DNA of 64,000 nt, taken from NCBI GenBank assembly GCA_021234155.1, contig JAJEKV010000031.1:8074748-8138747 (forward strand), written 5' to 3'. The notes below the pieces were generated by a model. The model did no database searches. It saw nothing but the letters and a program-made list of their open reading frames with translations, and was not told the origin of the DNA. This document shows positions 43,821-54,200 of this stretch, in pieces. The translations under genes were made by a program, and so were the position numbers. Each line of letters opens with the position of its first letter. Position 1 is the first letter of the stretch. Origin of the DNA: Isoetes taiwanensis. Lineage: Eukaryota > Streptophyta > Lycopodiopsida > Isoetales > Isoetaceae.

Positions 43821-45077
43821 AGCATTACACTATTATGCTGGTTTCCCGAGCTGCACTAAAAACACCATATCTTAGACTTCTAAATAATGGACTAAAGCAA
43901 ATAAATGTAATAGTAATTACTGCTTAGCATACAAAACGAAATATTAAGCAAAAAATAATTCAGAGTGGACATCACGTATGAGAAAAAAAAGAAGTTTTCT
44001 AGCAAATTGAAATCAACTCAAATGCTCGATAGCCACCACTGGCCAGTACAAAAGTGCACTGATAATTTGAAAACATGTTGCAAAACTCAGTAAAAACATA
44101 TCTTACCAGCAATACCTTAGATAGGAAATTTCCCAGCTTTTATCAGTCTGACTAAAGAGCATAACTGTAGGAACAGAAAAGAACAGTAATACAGTAAGCA
44201 GCTTGATTTTCTCACTAATTTGCTAGTACGTCATAGCAGTATTTGAAAGATTCTCACACTACCCTTTGCATTACCTCATGGCTGCATTTAGGAATTTAAT
44301 TGACTTCTGAATTATGTGGAATGATCAGCTCTCTAAGTTAGAACTATAGATATTTAATGACCAACGATAGAAAAAACTCCTGTAGTTTCGAAGTTGCTAT
44401 AAGCACCATATATATATATATCTGGTATCATAAATTTATGCTGATCAAATCTATGGTGCAATAACCATGCGCTTCAACTGCACTACAATGTAGTACTTTA
44501 AAACTCCTCCATAATACGGAATTGAACTACCATGCCAGTGCTATGAAATCTCTCGATACATAAATCTTCTTGTTCCTAATTAACACTCCTTCATAATACG
44601 GAATTGAACTATCATGCCAGTGCTATGAAATCTCTCGATACATAAATCTTCTTGTTCCTAAGTCCCAATCTCTAATCTCTGGCCAAAGAAAAATTGCAAC
44701 AACTTGTACATAATGCGCTCCATTAAATTCTCGTATTCTAATTGTTTATGATTAAAACAGGGCAAACGCAGAGACATATATTTAGCATGTTTGAGTAAGT
44801 AATTAGTTAGTTCAAAAGAAGAGGATGTTAAGCAGCAATACCTTGTGGCCGGAGTTAGATTCTGCTTTCGCAGCACTGTTGAAGGATGGTCGGGTGAACA
44901 CGAAACCGCATTAGGGCGAACTCCATTTTGGCTCGAACCTTTAAATAATGTGAGCAGGGTAGCTGGGTGAATGAGACTCTATTTTGGGGGAAACCCGGGG
45001 ACCAGGCACCCCTACCCAAATATGAGTGTTTGTGCAAACTGCATGCCGTGAGAGTCGCATGTCTGGTTACGTAAAAA
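43821..45077. other. Upstream region of the CX9C gene, no other gene
   Basis: Probably promoter, leader and possibly 5' untranslated exon of the minus-strand CX9C gene (a GC-richer stretch at 44.86-45.07 kb). A short TATATATATATA run lies at about 44410. Confidence 0.4.
44503..44661. repeat. Tandem duplication, about 80 bp
   Basis: CTCC(A/T)TAATACGGAATTGAA, CATGCCAGTGCTATGAAATC and TCTCGATACATAAATCTTC occur twice in succession with two or three differences. Confidence 0.9.
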
Positions 45078-45250
45078 ACAGTTAGATTCAATTCCGCCGC
45101 GTCCACTAGTAGCGCCTTGCCACGTGGCGTTTTTCTTATAAGGAATGTTAATAAAATTTAGTCCTGTGCGTTTACCCAACATTCTGATTTTTTACCCGAC
45201 ATTCAGGCCTTTTACTCGACATTCTTGGCGACGGAATTGAATCTAACTGT
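45078..45250. mobile_element. Small TIR element (MITE), 173 bp
   Basis: Ends ACAGTTAGATTCAATTCCG and its complement CGGAATTGAATCTAACTGT are perfect inverted repeats. The interior contains CACGTGG and repeated TTTTAC(C/T)CGACATTC. A target duplication is not clear. Confidence 0.8.
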
Positions 45251-45720
45251 CTTCCACGTTACAGTAATGTCAATTTACATCTCTGTAAATTGACATTCCT
45301 GTATACGGAAAGACCGCTTACCTGCCGTTCTGGCCTCTTGTCCAATAAGATTGTGACATGTGTCACTGGTTCTAAAGCTGCAAGTCGAGTGAGAGAACGA
45401 CGGCAGTTTTTCTTCAATCGCATCATTGTTACCCTGGTTTTCTGATTGTTTTACGCTCGATTCTGATGGTTTTACCCTTCATTCCGCAAATTTTACCTTC
45501 GATTCTGCATCCCAGAATAGCAAGTAAGCAATCTTTCTGTTATGTCAAAGGCCCCCTGGGCTTCTTTCCAGAAGGTCAAGCAGGCCTCCGCGCTTCACGC
45601 ACAGGGGCCTTTCCCTTATACAAGGGGGGTATCCATGTGTGAGGGCCCACCCCATCCGTCCCATGATCTATAGATTGACTGGAGTGACTGTTTTCGAGCG
45701 TCTTGAATATCATCAACTAT

Positions 45721-45850
45721 CATGTTTGAACCTGCGTAAAATCTGAAAAACTCTGTGTGTTTTTTCTTTCGCTTTGGTTTTAACATGATAATGGAGAGAG
45801 AACTCGCTAAGTCCACAAAAACACTGCGTATTTTCTTGGGTTCAAACATG
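45721..45850. mobile_element. Small foldback element, 130 bp
   Basis: CATGTTTGAACC at the left and GGTTCAAACATG at the right are exact complements. Matching continues weakly inward (TGCGTAAAAT against ATTTTCTTGG; ACTCTGTGTG against AACACTGCGT). Confidence 0.6.
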
Positions 45851-45902
45851 ACAGTAGATAATATTTAAGACGTTCGGACTGTTCCTGAGAAAATGGCATG
45901 TA

Positions 45903-46038
45903 GCCTACTAGGTAATCAACGGTAAGTGGTGGTTTTTGCACGTGTAAAGTGGTGAGGTTTGAATGCAGAGTTGGGGTTAGCAGCATTGTTGAGCCACTTT
46001 ACAGGTGCAAAAACTAATGGTTGTCGATTAGCAAGCCT
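45903..46038. mobile_element. Small foldback element, about 136 bp
   Basis: GGTTTTTGCACGTGTAAAGTGG near 45932 pairs with CCACTTTACAGGTGCAAAAAC near 45996, and the outer parts (TAATCAAC against GTCGATTA) extend the stem to about 45 bp. Confidence 0.75.
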
Positions 46039-46357
46039 AACAACAAATTGTTCATGTTATGCATGTGTCTAGCTCTTGGCGGCGATGGCTGATGCGAGGA
46101 GGAATGTCACTGGAAGCTGATCTAAGCTTTAGTTTGACATGTGTTTGTAGCTCTCTCAATGCCACTAAATTTTGGTGTTATCTGATTGTCTATCATGGAT
46201 ATCTCTCACCTTCTTTTGATTCCACAATTGTGGTTGACTCGTCGTCAAGAGATCCTTTTATATTGTTCAACAACCCATTAGATTGTAGAGCAGGTCATCG
46301 CTAGAGGCATCTGTAGCATTTATGTATGCTTGCATATGACGTGCCAAAGTAGATACT

Positions 46358-46665
46358 TGTGACGGTCCTTCGCCCGACACCGATCGTTACGGAGTTACTT
46401 CACACGAAGCTCAAGATCCCACGAGTTCAGAACCTACAAGTCGTCCCCAAACCAATATGTTGCGGTCACCCTAAGCTACGGGTCTCTACCTCAGGGGAAA
46501 ACCTTCACCTAGAAGCAACTCGACGTGACCAGCATCTAGCCCGCACTAGCGAGCTTCATCAGTGCCCACTCACTAGTGTTGAGTGCTTAACACTCGTGGC
46601 CTCGGTTTCTGCTTATTCTCCCCGGAGAGTTGTAGGCAGACCAAGGTGCAATCTAGGCTAGCAAC
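46358..46665 (+). mobile_element. Probable LTR fragment of another Gypsy element
   Basis: An abrupt GC-rich block in AT-rich DNA starts TGTGACGGTCCTTCGCCC, resembling the TGTGACGTTCC start of the chromovirus LTR at 48.5 kb. No partner LTR is in the window. Solo or truncated LTR is an inference. Confidence 0.35.
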
Positions 46666-48537
46666 ATGATAATATCCTGTCAAAAATATCTAATAGCAAT
46701 GCAATACGTAAATAGTCAAAATTAAGATTGAAATTGATATTACGAAAGGTCATAATGGACTAGAATCCTAAACCAATAACTAAAAATAACTTAATTGGAT
46801 CTTGCAACATCAACTAGAATGACGCGCAAAAGGATAATTCAAAGCACGTCCATGAACGAATTTGAACCATCAACATTAGCTTTGTAAATAAGCGTTCTAA
46901 TCTTAATATTATAACTTTGTATACAAATAAAAATATGTTTACAAATTCTTAATTGTGACATGCAAAAAGGATAATTTGAACCCTATCCCAATACGATCCA
47001 ATAGGCTAATACTTCATATACCTCTAATGTATAATTATATTGGAATAGATTCTAGAAATTTCTATACGTGATATATTTTCAATGGTATATTTAACACGTG
47101 TAAGTAAAATAATGTTAATTCTAGAAACTTCTATAATACACTGCCAATAATATATTTAACACGTGTAATAAATTAGCAAGCGAATCTACCGGAGAGGATT
47201 CTGGAGTGTTCAGTTAAGTATTGAGATTGTGAAAAAGTGAGCCGATTCCAAACAGCTTCAGCCTTCATGCGAGCAAGCGTATCTTCCAACTAGTGGCGTT
47301 ATAAGGCTGCAATTATCTTATGTAATTTAGCCTAAGGTGGCGTCCTGGGCAGGATGCGGAGCCTAATTGCCCAAGTTTCTATTCGCTTCGACCAGTGCTT
47401 CTTCCTTGATTCGTTATTAATTGTGATAAGGATTCTTCTTCTTTGCAGCTTGCTAAAATAACTGCTCTGGTATATACAGTAGGCCATGTTTCTTTGGTAA
47501 ACTATTTTTAAATCCTGTTTTGTAGTTAAATCTGCACTCTTACAATTATGCGATCTCTAGATACGTCTTCTAATTAAAAAACCTAATTTCTCACACTCGA
47601 TTCTTAAAACCCCATTTTTGAAGGATTTCTTTACAAATTCCAGTGTGGACTTCAATTCTATTGCATCCAAAGCCGGGATGTATTCCTCACTCAGAAACCC
47701 ACGAGCTGCAAGCATGATGCTCAGTTCCAATTAAATCAAGAATTGGCCATTACATCTTACATCCGAGAAAGACCCAGAGCTTGATTGCTGCATAAATCCT
47801 TTGTTTATTTTTTGAACAGAAGAGTTCCATTTTCAAAGCATGACTCTTGCTTGTGGAAGAATGGACAAGCTAGCTCTACACCCAACAGTCTGCATTATTA
47901 AAAAATTGTTCCTTTTTTTATCCAATAGTTCAGATTTTGTTTTGCACTAGTTATAATTCTTTGTTTTGCTTTCTTCCCTGCACACCCTTATGTCGTATTG
48001 CTCCCTGTAAAATTTTTGGGTTGCATTGGTATTCATTCTTATCAGAACCCGACCCAATTGTTTTCTTCTCTGGTGCATTTATTCAACAATTTGGTCTCAT
48101 TTTCAGATATGGTCTTAAATTTTCGTTGAAAAGAAGAAGGTATTTAGCTTGGGATTTGAACTCAAGAAAATATCAGTACGTAAGCTCCAACACACTTCTC
48201 CCTGTTTACTCTTGGCTATTCTTGTGTAACCAGTTTATAAGATACCTTTCCTTTTCGGTTCTGCAGACCAAGAGCTCAGCAAGGACTCAACTTCTGCTTT
48301 GATCCAGCACACGGGTTCAATCCAAATTGACTATGGCTTTGTCAAAATCTTTAACGGCAAAAGCATTCACTTTCTACAGCAATTTCGTAACTTCACAGCC
48401 CCTTTTCGAAGTTCTATAACCAAGCAGAAAACAAATCCGAGCAGCCTCCAAATGCTCCCCATCCTGGCCTCTGTTGTATAGGATCCACTTCCTATATCAT
48501 AAGCTCAAAAAGAAATGTAATGTAACAACTTAAGAAG
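46666..48537. other. Intergenic, possible gene remnant near 48 kb
   Basis: 47.94-48.48 kb has two open stretches separated by an intron-like segment (acceptor CGGTTCTGCAG at about 48266), but no domain is recognisable. 47.05-47.18 kb holds a diverged direct repeat (TATTTAACACGTGTAA). Otherwise AT-rich. Confidence 0.35.
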
Positions 48538-48542
48538 ATACC

Positions 48543-50196
48543 TGTGACGTTCCAAGGGAATATACGCCATAAATACGTATATTCCTGGACCCGTCACCAT
48601 ACAAGCCTACCTGGGTAGCCTTGTATGCCTTGGATAAGTGGCAAGGGGTGCACATCTAAGTTAATTGCTTAACTTAGATAACCTTAGGATAAGGCCCATT
48701 TCCACATGGCCTTATCCTAGTGGGCAACCGCCACACGGCCTCATCTTAGTGGTGCCACGTGGCATCCCATGTGGACCCACACCTATATGAGCCCTAACCC
48801 TAACCCTAGATCCTTTTTCCTGACCTAGCACCTGAACTCTCATCCACGTGCCCGAAACTCCGTTTCGAGCACCGTTCGGCATAGCCTAGCCTGGAGCAGC
48901 AGCCCCTGGAAGGTGTGTATGATCGTAGAGGGAGCAGGCCTTCGGACCACGTCTAGGAGCATGGAGACGCCAGGAATGGGAGGAAGCGGATCTGGAGGAG
49001 GTAGGTTGAGTAGAGTTCATGTTAGTTCATCTGGAAGTTAGCACTCCAGATGGGTTAGTGATTTGTGTCTAGAGTAGAGCCACCCTAGATCCTTTGTTGA
49101 ACATCTTGAACCCTAATCAAGGAACCCTAACTGTTATTTAGCTATGTATGTTTAGGTTAAGATGTTCATATGATATTGATATTGATCATGATGTGATGTA
49201 TGTGATATTGGTTGATCATGTTGCTCCTCTTGTGTTGGGAAGGGGGGTAGAGACCTAGGGCCATATGTAGTATGCTCCTAGTGTAGATCCTTTAGTTCCT
49301 ATTACTTGCGGCCTGTGCATAGAAACCCACCGGGCTATGGAGGCTATGATGTGACTCAGCACTACACAACGGGGCTAGAGGCAAGATGGAGGGAGGATCC
49401 CTGCCGAGTGGGGGCTTCGGGGGATCCCATAGTGGGCTAGGCTTATGGTCGGTCACTTGCAGTGGGGCGGGCATGGGTCCGACACCTCACAGGGCAATGG
49501 TGTTGCCCCGCCTCTCAAGAGTTGCAAGTGTCGGCTTGGCTCTTGTTTTGGGGGTTCATCGGTTCACGAATCGTGTGTCGCCCGCGATTCTCTAGCCGCC
49601 CGTGGAGCCTCTAGACCCCGGAAGGGGAGATGCAACCCTTCCTACCTCGTCCGGACCGGGGAGATGCAACACGGAGTAGTCCCGATGGGTGATGCCATGG
49701 GATTGCGTGATCCCAAGGTTAGAGTCATGCCACGACTTGATCTAGCCCATCCGCAAAGTATGCACGGGAGGGGCGGATGGAGTGGTCAACCCTAGCCATT
49801 GTCTTATGCCAGCCCCGCCATTGTTATGACTCGGTCTGCTCTATCTTGAGGCCTATCCAGTCAGTCGACTACCCTATGTGTCAGAGCCACGGGTAGGAGC
49901 TCTCATGTTTTACGGTTGATGATTATGTTCCTTGCATCTATGGTTATGCGGTTGATCTACCATTGAGGTAGTATATTGTATTGTATTGCTAGTTCTGACG
50001 TGTTTATGCTTCCGCTGTGATAGGAGCCCATAGGGGAAGGGCGCGCAAGACACCTTCACAGAAATCCCCTCCCCTTCACTACGGAGCTGCCGGGTGGTGC
50101 GGGATAGACGGAGGGCCTGTGCGGTTGTTGAGCCGGACGGGGGATTTCCTGCCGAGTGTACGGTCGAGCACCGTATGTTTAACAGGGAGCGTCACA
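48543..50196 (+). repeat. Chromovirus 5' LTR
   Basis: Begins TGTGACGTTCC and ends GGGAGCGTCACA. Its first 60 bases fold strongly: GGAATATACG pairs with CGTATATTCC, and ACAAGCCTACC with GGGTAGCCTTGT. A short run CCCTAACCCTAACCCTA is present near 48790. The open frames in it are not genes. Confidence 0.95.
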
Positions 50197-50197
50197 A

Positions 50198-50209
50198 TGG
50201 TATCAGAGC
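50198..50209 (+). promoter_or_regulatory. Chromovirus primer-binding site (initiator tRNA-Met)
   Basis: TGGTATCAGAGC one base after the LTR, as in most plant Gypsy elements. Confidence 0.9.
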
Positions 50210-50779
50210 CATGTTCTTGGTTGACCAGGAACTAGCACTGACCATGGACATGAAAGTAGTCTAACAAGCCTATAGGAGGTGTGAAATAAACATTTCCACC
50301 ATTGAACCGCGAAAGTAGGGGAAATTTTTTTTTTCTCCTAGGTAGTGGGTCAGGAATTAGGTTAAGTGTTAGACGAAGGAATAAATGAGTCAAATTCACC
50401 TTCTAGTAAATTTGGAGTGAAAATTATGCATCTGCATCAAATTTCACTTAAAATGGGTCGAAGAGTTATGCCAATCGGAGACCCGAGTGAAAAATGGCGC
50501 AAATCCATAATTAACACTTCAAACTAGTAGGAAATTTGGAAATTTAAAGTATAATACGAATTTTAGTATATGTATTAGAAATTAAGCATATATTAATAAT
50601 TAAGGATACTATGGTGTAATTAATAAGGGGGCTAATAAGTAGGCCTATTAATGGTAGGGAATATTCCCAGGGACCCTCCTTTTTTAAATATCCCTGACAC
50701 CTCATTTTCCCTCCAACCTTTTGCTCCTCCATCTCTCTCTTGCTCAGCCTTACGTCACCGGTTTTCTAGACCGTTAAGT

Positions 50780-52007
50780 ATGACTCGAATCAAGCAGACA
50801 GCTAGGAAGTTCGGCGAGCGACCTACACTCTCGATGGCGCGCGTAGCAGCAGGTCGTCATGTCAAGAAGATCCCTGAGCACCTTCGACTTAAGCCGGGGG
50901 AAGGGACGTTTTCCTCCAGCAGCAGCGACGAGACCTTCCACGACGCCGAGGAGGAGGCGCCAAGCAGTAGCAGTTCATCGTCGGCGGGCAGCAAGAGAAC
51001 CGGCGAGTCCCGCCACTTTGGGCCTTCCTCGGACACAGAGAGGAGGCGCCAAGCAGTAGCAGTTCATCGTCGGCGGGCAGCAAGAGAACCGGCGAGTCCC
51101 GCCACTTTGGGCCTTCCTCGGACACAGAGGTGGAAGAGCAGGTTGAGGAGCAGGTGGAGCAGCAGCAGCAGCACCAAACTCAGGAGGCGGGCCCTTCGGT
51201 ACCCAAGAAGAAGGGCAAGGAGAAGGTTGCGGAATGGACGAGGAGGTGCTTGCGAGGAAGAAGAGGGAGAGAGAGCGGGAGCAGAGGGAGAGGGAGAGGC
51301 GGACGAAGAAAAGAAACGACGGGCCTCGCCGGACCGTCGTGATTGAAGAGCCTCTCCCACGCGAAGAGGAGGAGGTGGAAGAAGGAGGAGGGGATGAAGA
51401 GGAAGAAGAAGGGGAGGAGGACGCCGAAGTCGTCGGGGAATCTTCAAACCCCGACGCAAGACCACCTTATCCAAAGTGGCCCAAGCCACCTAAGGTGGTT
51501 AAGAAGCAGAAGGCGGGCGAGCGACCGTTCGCCTTGAGGGAGGACCGACTCTACGACTCCAAGGCGCGCATGAAGAATAGCCCCGCCGTTGGACGAGGTA
51601 TAACGACCGGTACCGCCGCCGTAACGCTTCAACGATACGTGGAGGGAGGCCGCCCGAGAAGAAACAGCCCTGCGCCGCCGCCGCGCCGACCGAAGCCAAG
51701 GAAGGTCCACCATGGGCCGAACACAAGGCATGCCCGAGTTTTTCGGGAGATTAGGCACTTCCAACAGTGCACTAATCTCCTGATTAGGAAGGCGCCTTTT
51801 GAGCGGCTCATGAGGGAGGCCATGCAAGACTTCGTCACCGACTATAGGGTGACGTCGCTCACAACCAGGGTGTTGCAAGTAGCCGTTGAGGCTGAGCTCA
51901 CCCAGTTGTTCGAAGAAGGGAACCTCTGCGCGATCCATTCGAAGAGGGTAACCCTGATGCTCAAGGACATACACTTGCCGCGTCGCATCCGCAAGGAATA
52001 CCCTTGA
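50780..52007 (+). pseudogene. Histone H3-like protein of the chromovirus (tail mimic, charged linker, histone fold)
   Basis: Starting at the ATG at 50780 the product begins MTRIKQTARKFGERPTLS, aligning with the histone H3 tail ARTKQTARKS, with R2, K4, Q5-T6-A7-R8 and K9 kept and S10 changed to Phe. A Ser/Glu-rich linker, a Gln-rich segment, a basic Arg/Glu/Lys helix and an acidic run follow (50.9-51.45 kb). The last 92 codons (51729-52004) are an H3 fold: [12 protein letters not shown] (alpha-N), [19 protein letters not shown] (alpha-1), a loop of canonical length, [20 protein letters not shown] (alpha-2), and [20 protein letters not shown] (alpha-3). An 89-bp tandem duplication and a one-base loss near 51233 break the frame twice; the last 257 codons are open. 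It is 390-400 codons in all, about three times normal H3. It lies where gag is expected. The coding sequence starts about 580 bp after the primer site. Confidence 0.85.
50952..51129. repeat. 89-bp tandem duplication in the H3-like ORF
   Basis: The unit starting AGGAGGCGCCAAGCAG and ending CCTCGGACACAGAG occurs twice without visible differences (starts 50952 and 51041). Because 89 is not a multiple of three, the second copy shifts the frame. Identity of the copies says the break is recent. Confidence 0.95.
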
Positions 52008-54200
52008 GGATGAAGTTTAGTGTAAGTTTCCCCTCTATAAATATAAAATTTTGTTGTTAATTGACTTCAATTCTTGTATTAAAATGTGTTTAAGTTGCTC
52101 AAATTTTAGTTTAGTTGTAGCCATCATGACTGTAAGCATCCAAATAGGGTAAATTAGTATGGGTACTATAGGCAAATTAGCTAAATTTTGGACCAAACAG
52201 CCGAAATCGGAAGGCTGTGCGAAATTGGCCTCTGCACCCTTCACGGAAGGTCCATGTAGGCCAAATTTTGCCCAATTAGCCCAATTTTGCCGAAATCGGA
52301 AGGCTGTGCGAAATTGGCCTCTGCACCCTTCACGGAAGGTCCATGTAGGCCAATTTTGCCCAATTTTGCCCAATCTCGAGGAAGGGCCCGACATCGACGA
52401 CTAATGTCACAGCTACGCCACCAACAAGTAGATGACTTCATCAACTTATGATATCAAGAGTTCTGAAGGATGAGACTGAGCATATCTCCTCGGAAGAGAA
52501 ATTATTATAGGTATTACAAGCCAGCAAGGGTGGGCTGCTCAGGAATACGAGTATGGCGAGACTGCAACAAACTTCTTCCTCATCAGCCCCAATACTTCAG
52601 AGTGCCTACATCAACCTCAGCAGCACCATCGCAGGCTCATGATGATCTTCGATCTTCCACCTTAGAGATTGGAGGTCAAGCACCATCAAGAAGAGGCAAC
52701 ATGGGGGACAAAATACCAGCATTACTAACTGATCACTCAAGATTATAGTCCCTGCACATGGATGCAAATAAACTCCTCTCAGCAAGAGAAGTTGCACAGT
52801 TAGAAGTGGTAAGGCACTCGACATTGTCTTCAGCCTTACAACAGCAGCATGCAACCAGCAGGACGAAGAATAGAATCGACAAGGTCAACACAACAGTATC
52901 AACTCAGGAGTTAGAAGAATCATCCTCAAATCTCGTAACCTCCAAGGCAGATGAGCGACATGAAAGCTTCTAGAATGTGAAGAACATTACCTTCGAGGTT
53001 CTAGGATGCGACACCGAGCATTATGTTATCTACATCAGCAAATCCACTAAGAGGGATAATGTTAAGGATGATAGTCAACATCAACATTAAGGACGAGTAG
53101 AGTCAGAATATGTTCAACGAAAGGAAGCAGAGCACTCGAATGATCATACAACAACTCCAAGAATACCAGATTCTTTTCAACAAATTAGGGATCATCGCCT
53201 TGCTACTCCAACGACTAATGACTACACCAGCTTTGAGCAAGCTAGAGGACCTATCAGATAGTTGAGTTTCTTAGAATTATGGGTGATAACATCCATGATG
53301 GGATGGGGACGAAATTTCGAGTAGATTTTTTTTGTCTTCTCCTTTAGAAAAATGGACCCAAGAATGGAGCAAAGCTTCAAGTATTGGGAAGAAAATGTAT
53401 GGAGTACAATAATTATATACGTTGCTGGCAGATATCCAATATATTGGAACCTCTTCGTGAGCTTGATCACCTCGCTAAGAAGGATTCAATAATAGGATAA
53501 TCGTCGACCATGTATATGACGAGTACTCCCGCAGCATAAGGAATAATCCGACCAAATGAAGGGAAGCAATCTAATAAGTCCGGCCAACTTCTTAGATGGC
53601 ATCAACTCAAAGGTGGGGCTATTTCAAGAGGGCAATAATTAAGAAAGGGTAGATCCTAGAGTATAGATTAGATCTAAAACAAGAATAATTATCTAATCAT
53701 ATAGTTTTCTATGTGTGCCCAAAAAAGTAATGTCATCTTGACTAACTTGTGGCCATAGGATTTATGTAAGTAGTTCTTTAACTTGTAATTTTGCACCTCC
53801 TAGATGACGGACATCTTTAAGAGCAAGACTCTTAAGTCTAAATCTAGGCCAGTAATTAAGCCAAGGCCAAGTAATTAGCAGCACCAACGGAACAAGAGTC
53901 AAGTTCGACATCAACCTTAAGCGAAGCAAAGTAGAGCATCGGCACCAACTTATGTACATTGGCAACTATGACCTCATAATAAGCATGCAATATTAAAGCT
54001 GGCTAAGGCAATAATTGATTATCATAAGCAAGAGATACTTATCCCAAAGACCAAAGAGCAAGTACCTTATAATTAAGTTAAGGAAGTAATTCCAATCGTT
54101 TAACGCATGTCGATAAAAGCAATTACTTAAGTACATCATGAGGAATGAGGTCGTACACAAGCTACAAGTTGTCGACCCCGACTACAAGAGTAAGAAGGAA
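52008..54200 (+). other. Chromovirus interior after the H3-like ORF, unassigned
   Basis: No intact frame. It contains an 89-bp duplication at 52.2-52.4 kb and A-rich sequence with scattered short frames. Gag and protease would be expected here but no CCHC knuckle or DTGA motif is visible. Confidence 0.5.
52200..52375. repeat. 89-bp tandem repeat (noncoding) in the chromovirus
   Basis: GCCGAAATCGGAAGGCTGTG, AATTGGCCTCTGCACCCTTC and ACGGAAGGTCCATGTAGGCC occur twice (starts 52200 and 52289). The 89-bp period equals that of the duplication in the H3-like ORF, although the sequences are unrelated. Confidence 0.9.

Noticed and set aside
46380-46660. Ribosomal RNA or organelle-derived fragment
   Set aside because: GC-rich block does not contain rRNA motifs I recognise; the TGTGACGG start fits an LTR better.
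48785-48810. Telomere-like CCCTAA run in the LTR (also at about 57366)
   Set aside because: Only about three units, of the TTAGGG and not the usual plant TTTAGGG type, and part of both LTRs; not an interstitial telomere.
49292-49795. Open frames on both strands inside the LTRs (also 57860-58364)
   Set aside because: GC-rich LTR sequence; the frames overlap each other, differ between the two LTRs and have no domain.
50889-51726. Several minus-strand open frames opposite the H3-like ORF
   Set aside because: Mirror images of a charged, GC-rich plus-strand frame; no independent signal.
51729-52007. CENP-A (centromeric H3) identity for the chromovirus histone fold
   Set aside because: Loop 1 has the canonical H3 length and the tail keeps QTARK, whereas CENP-A proteins have a longer loop and unrelated tails.
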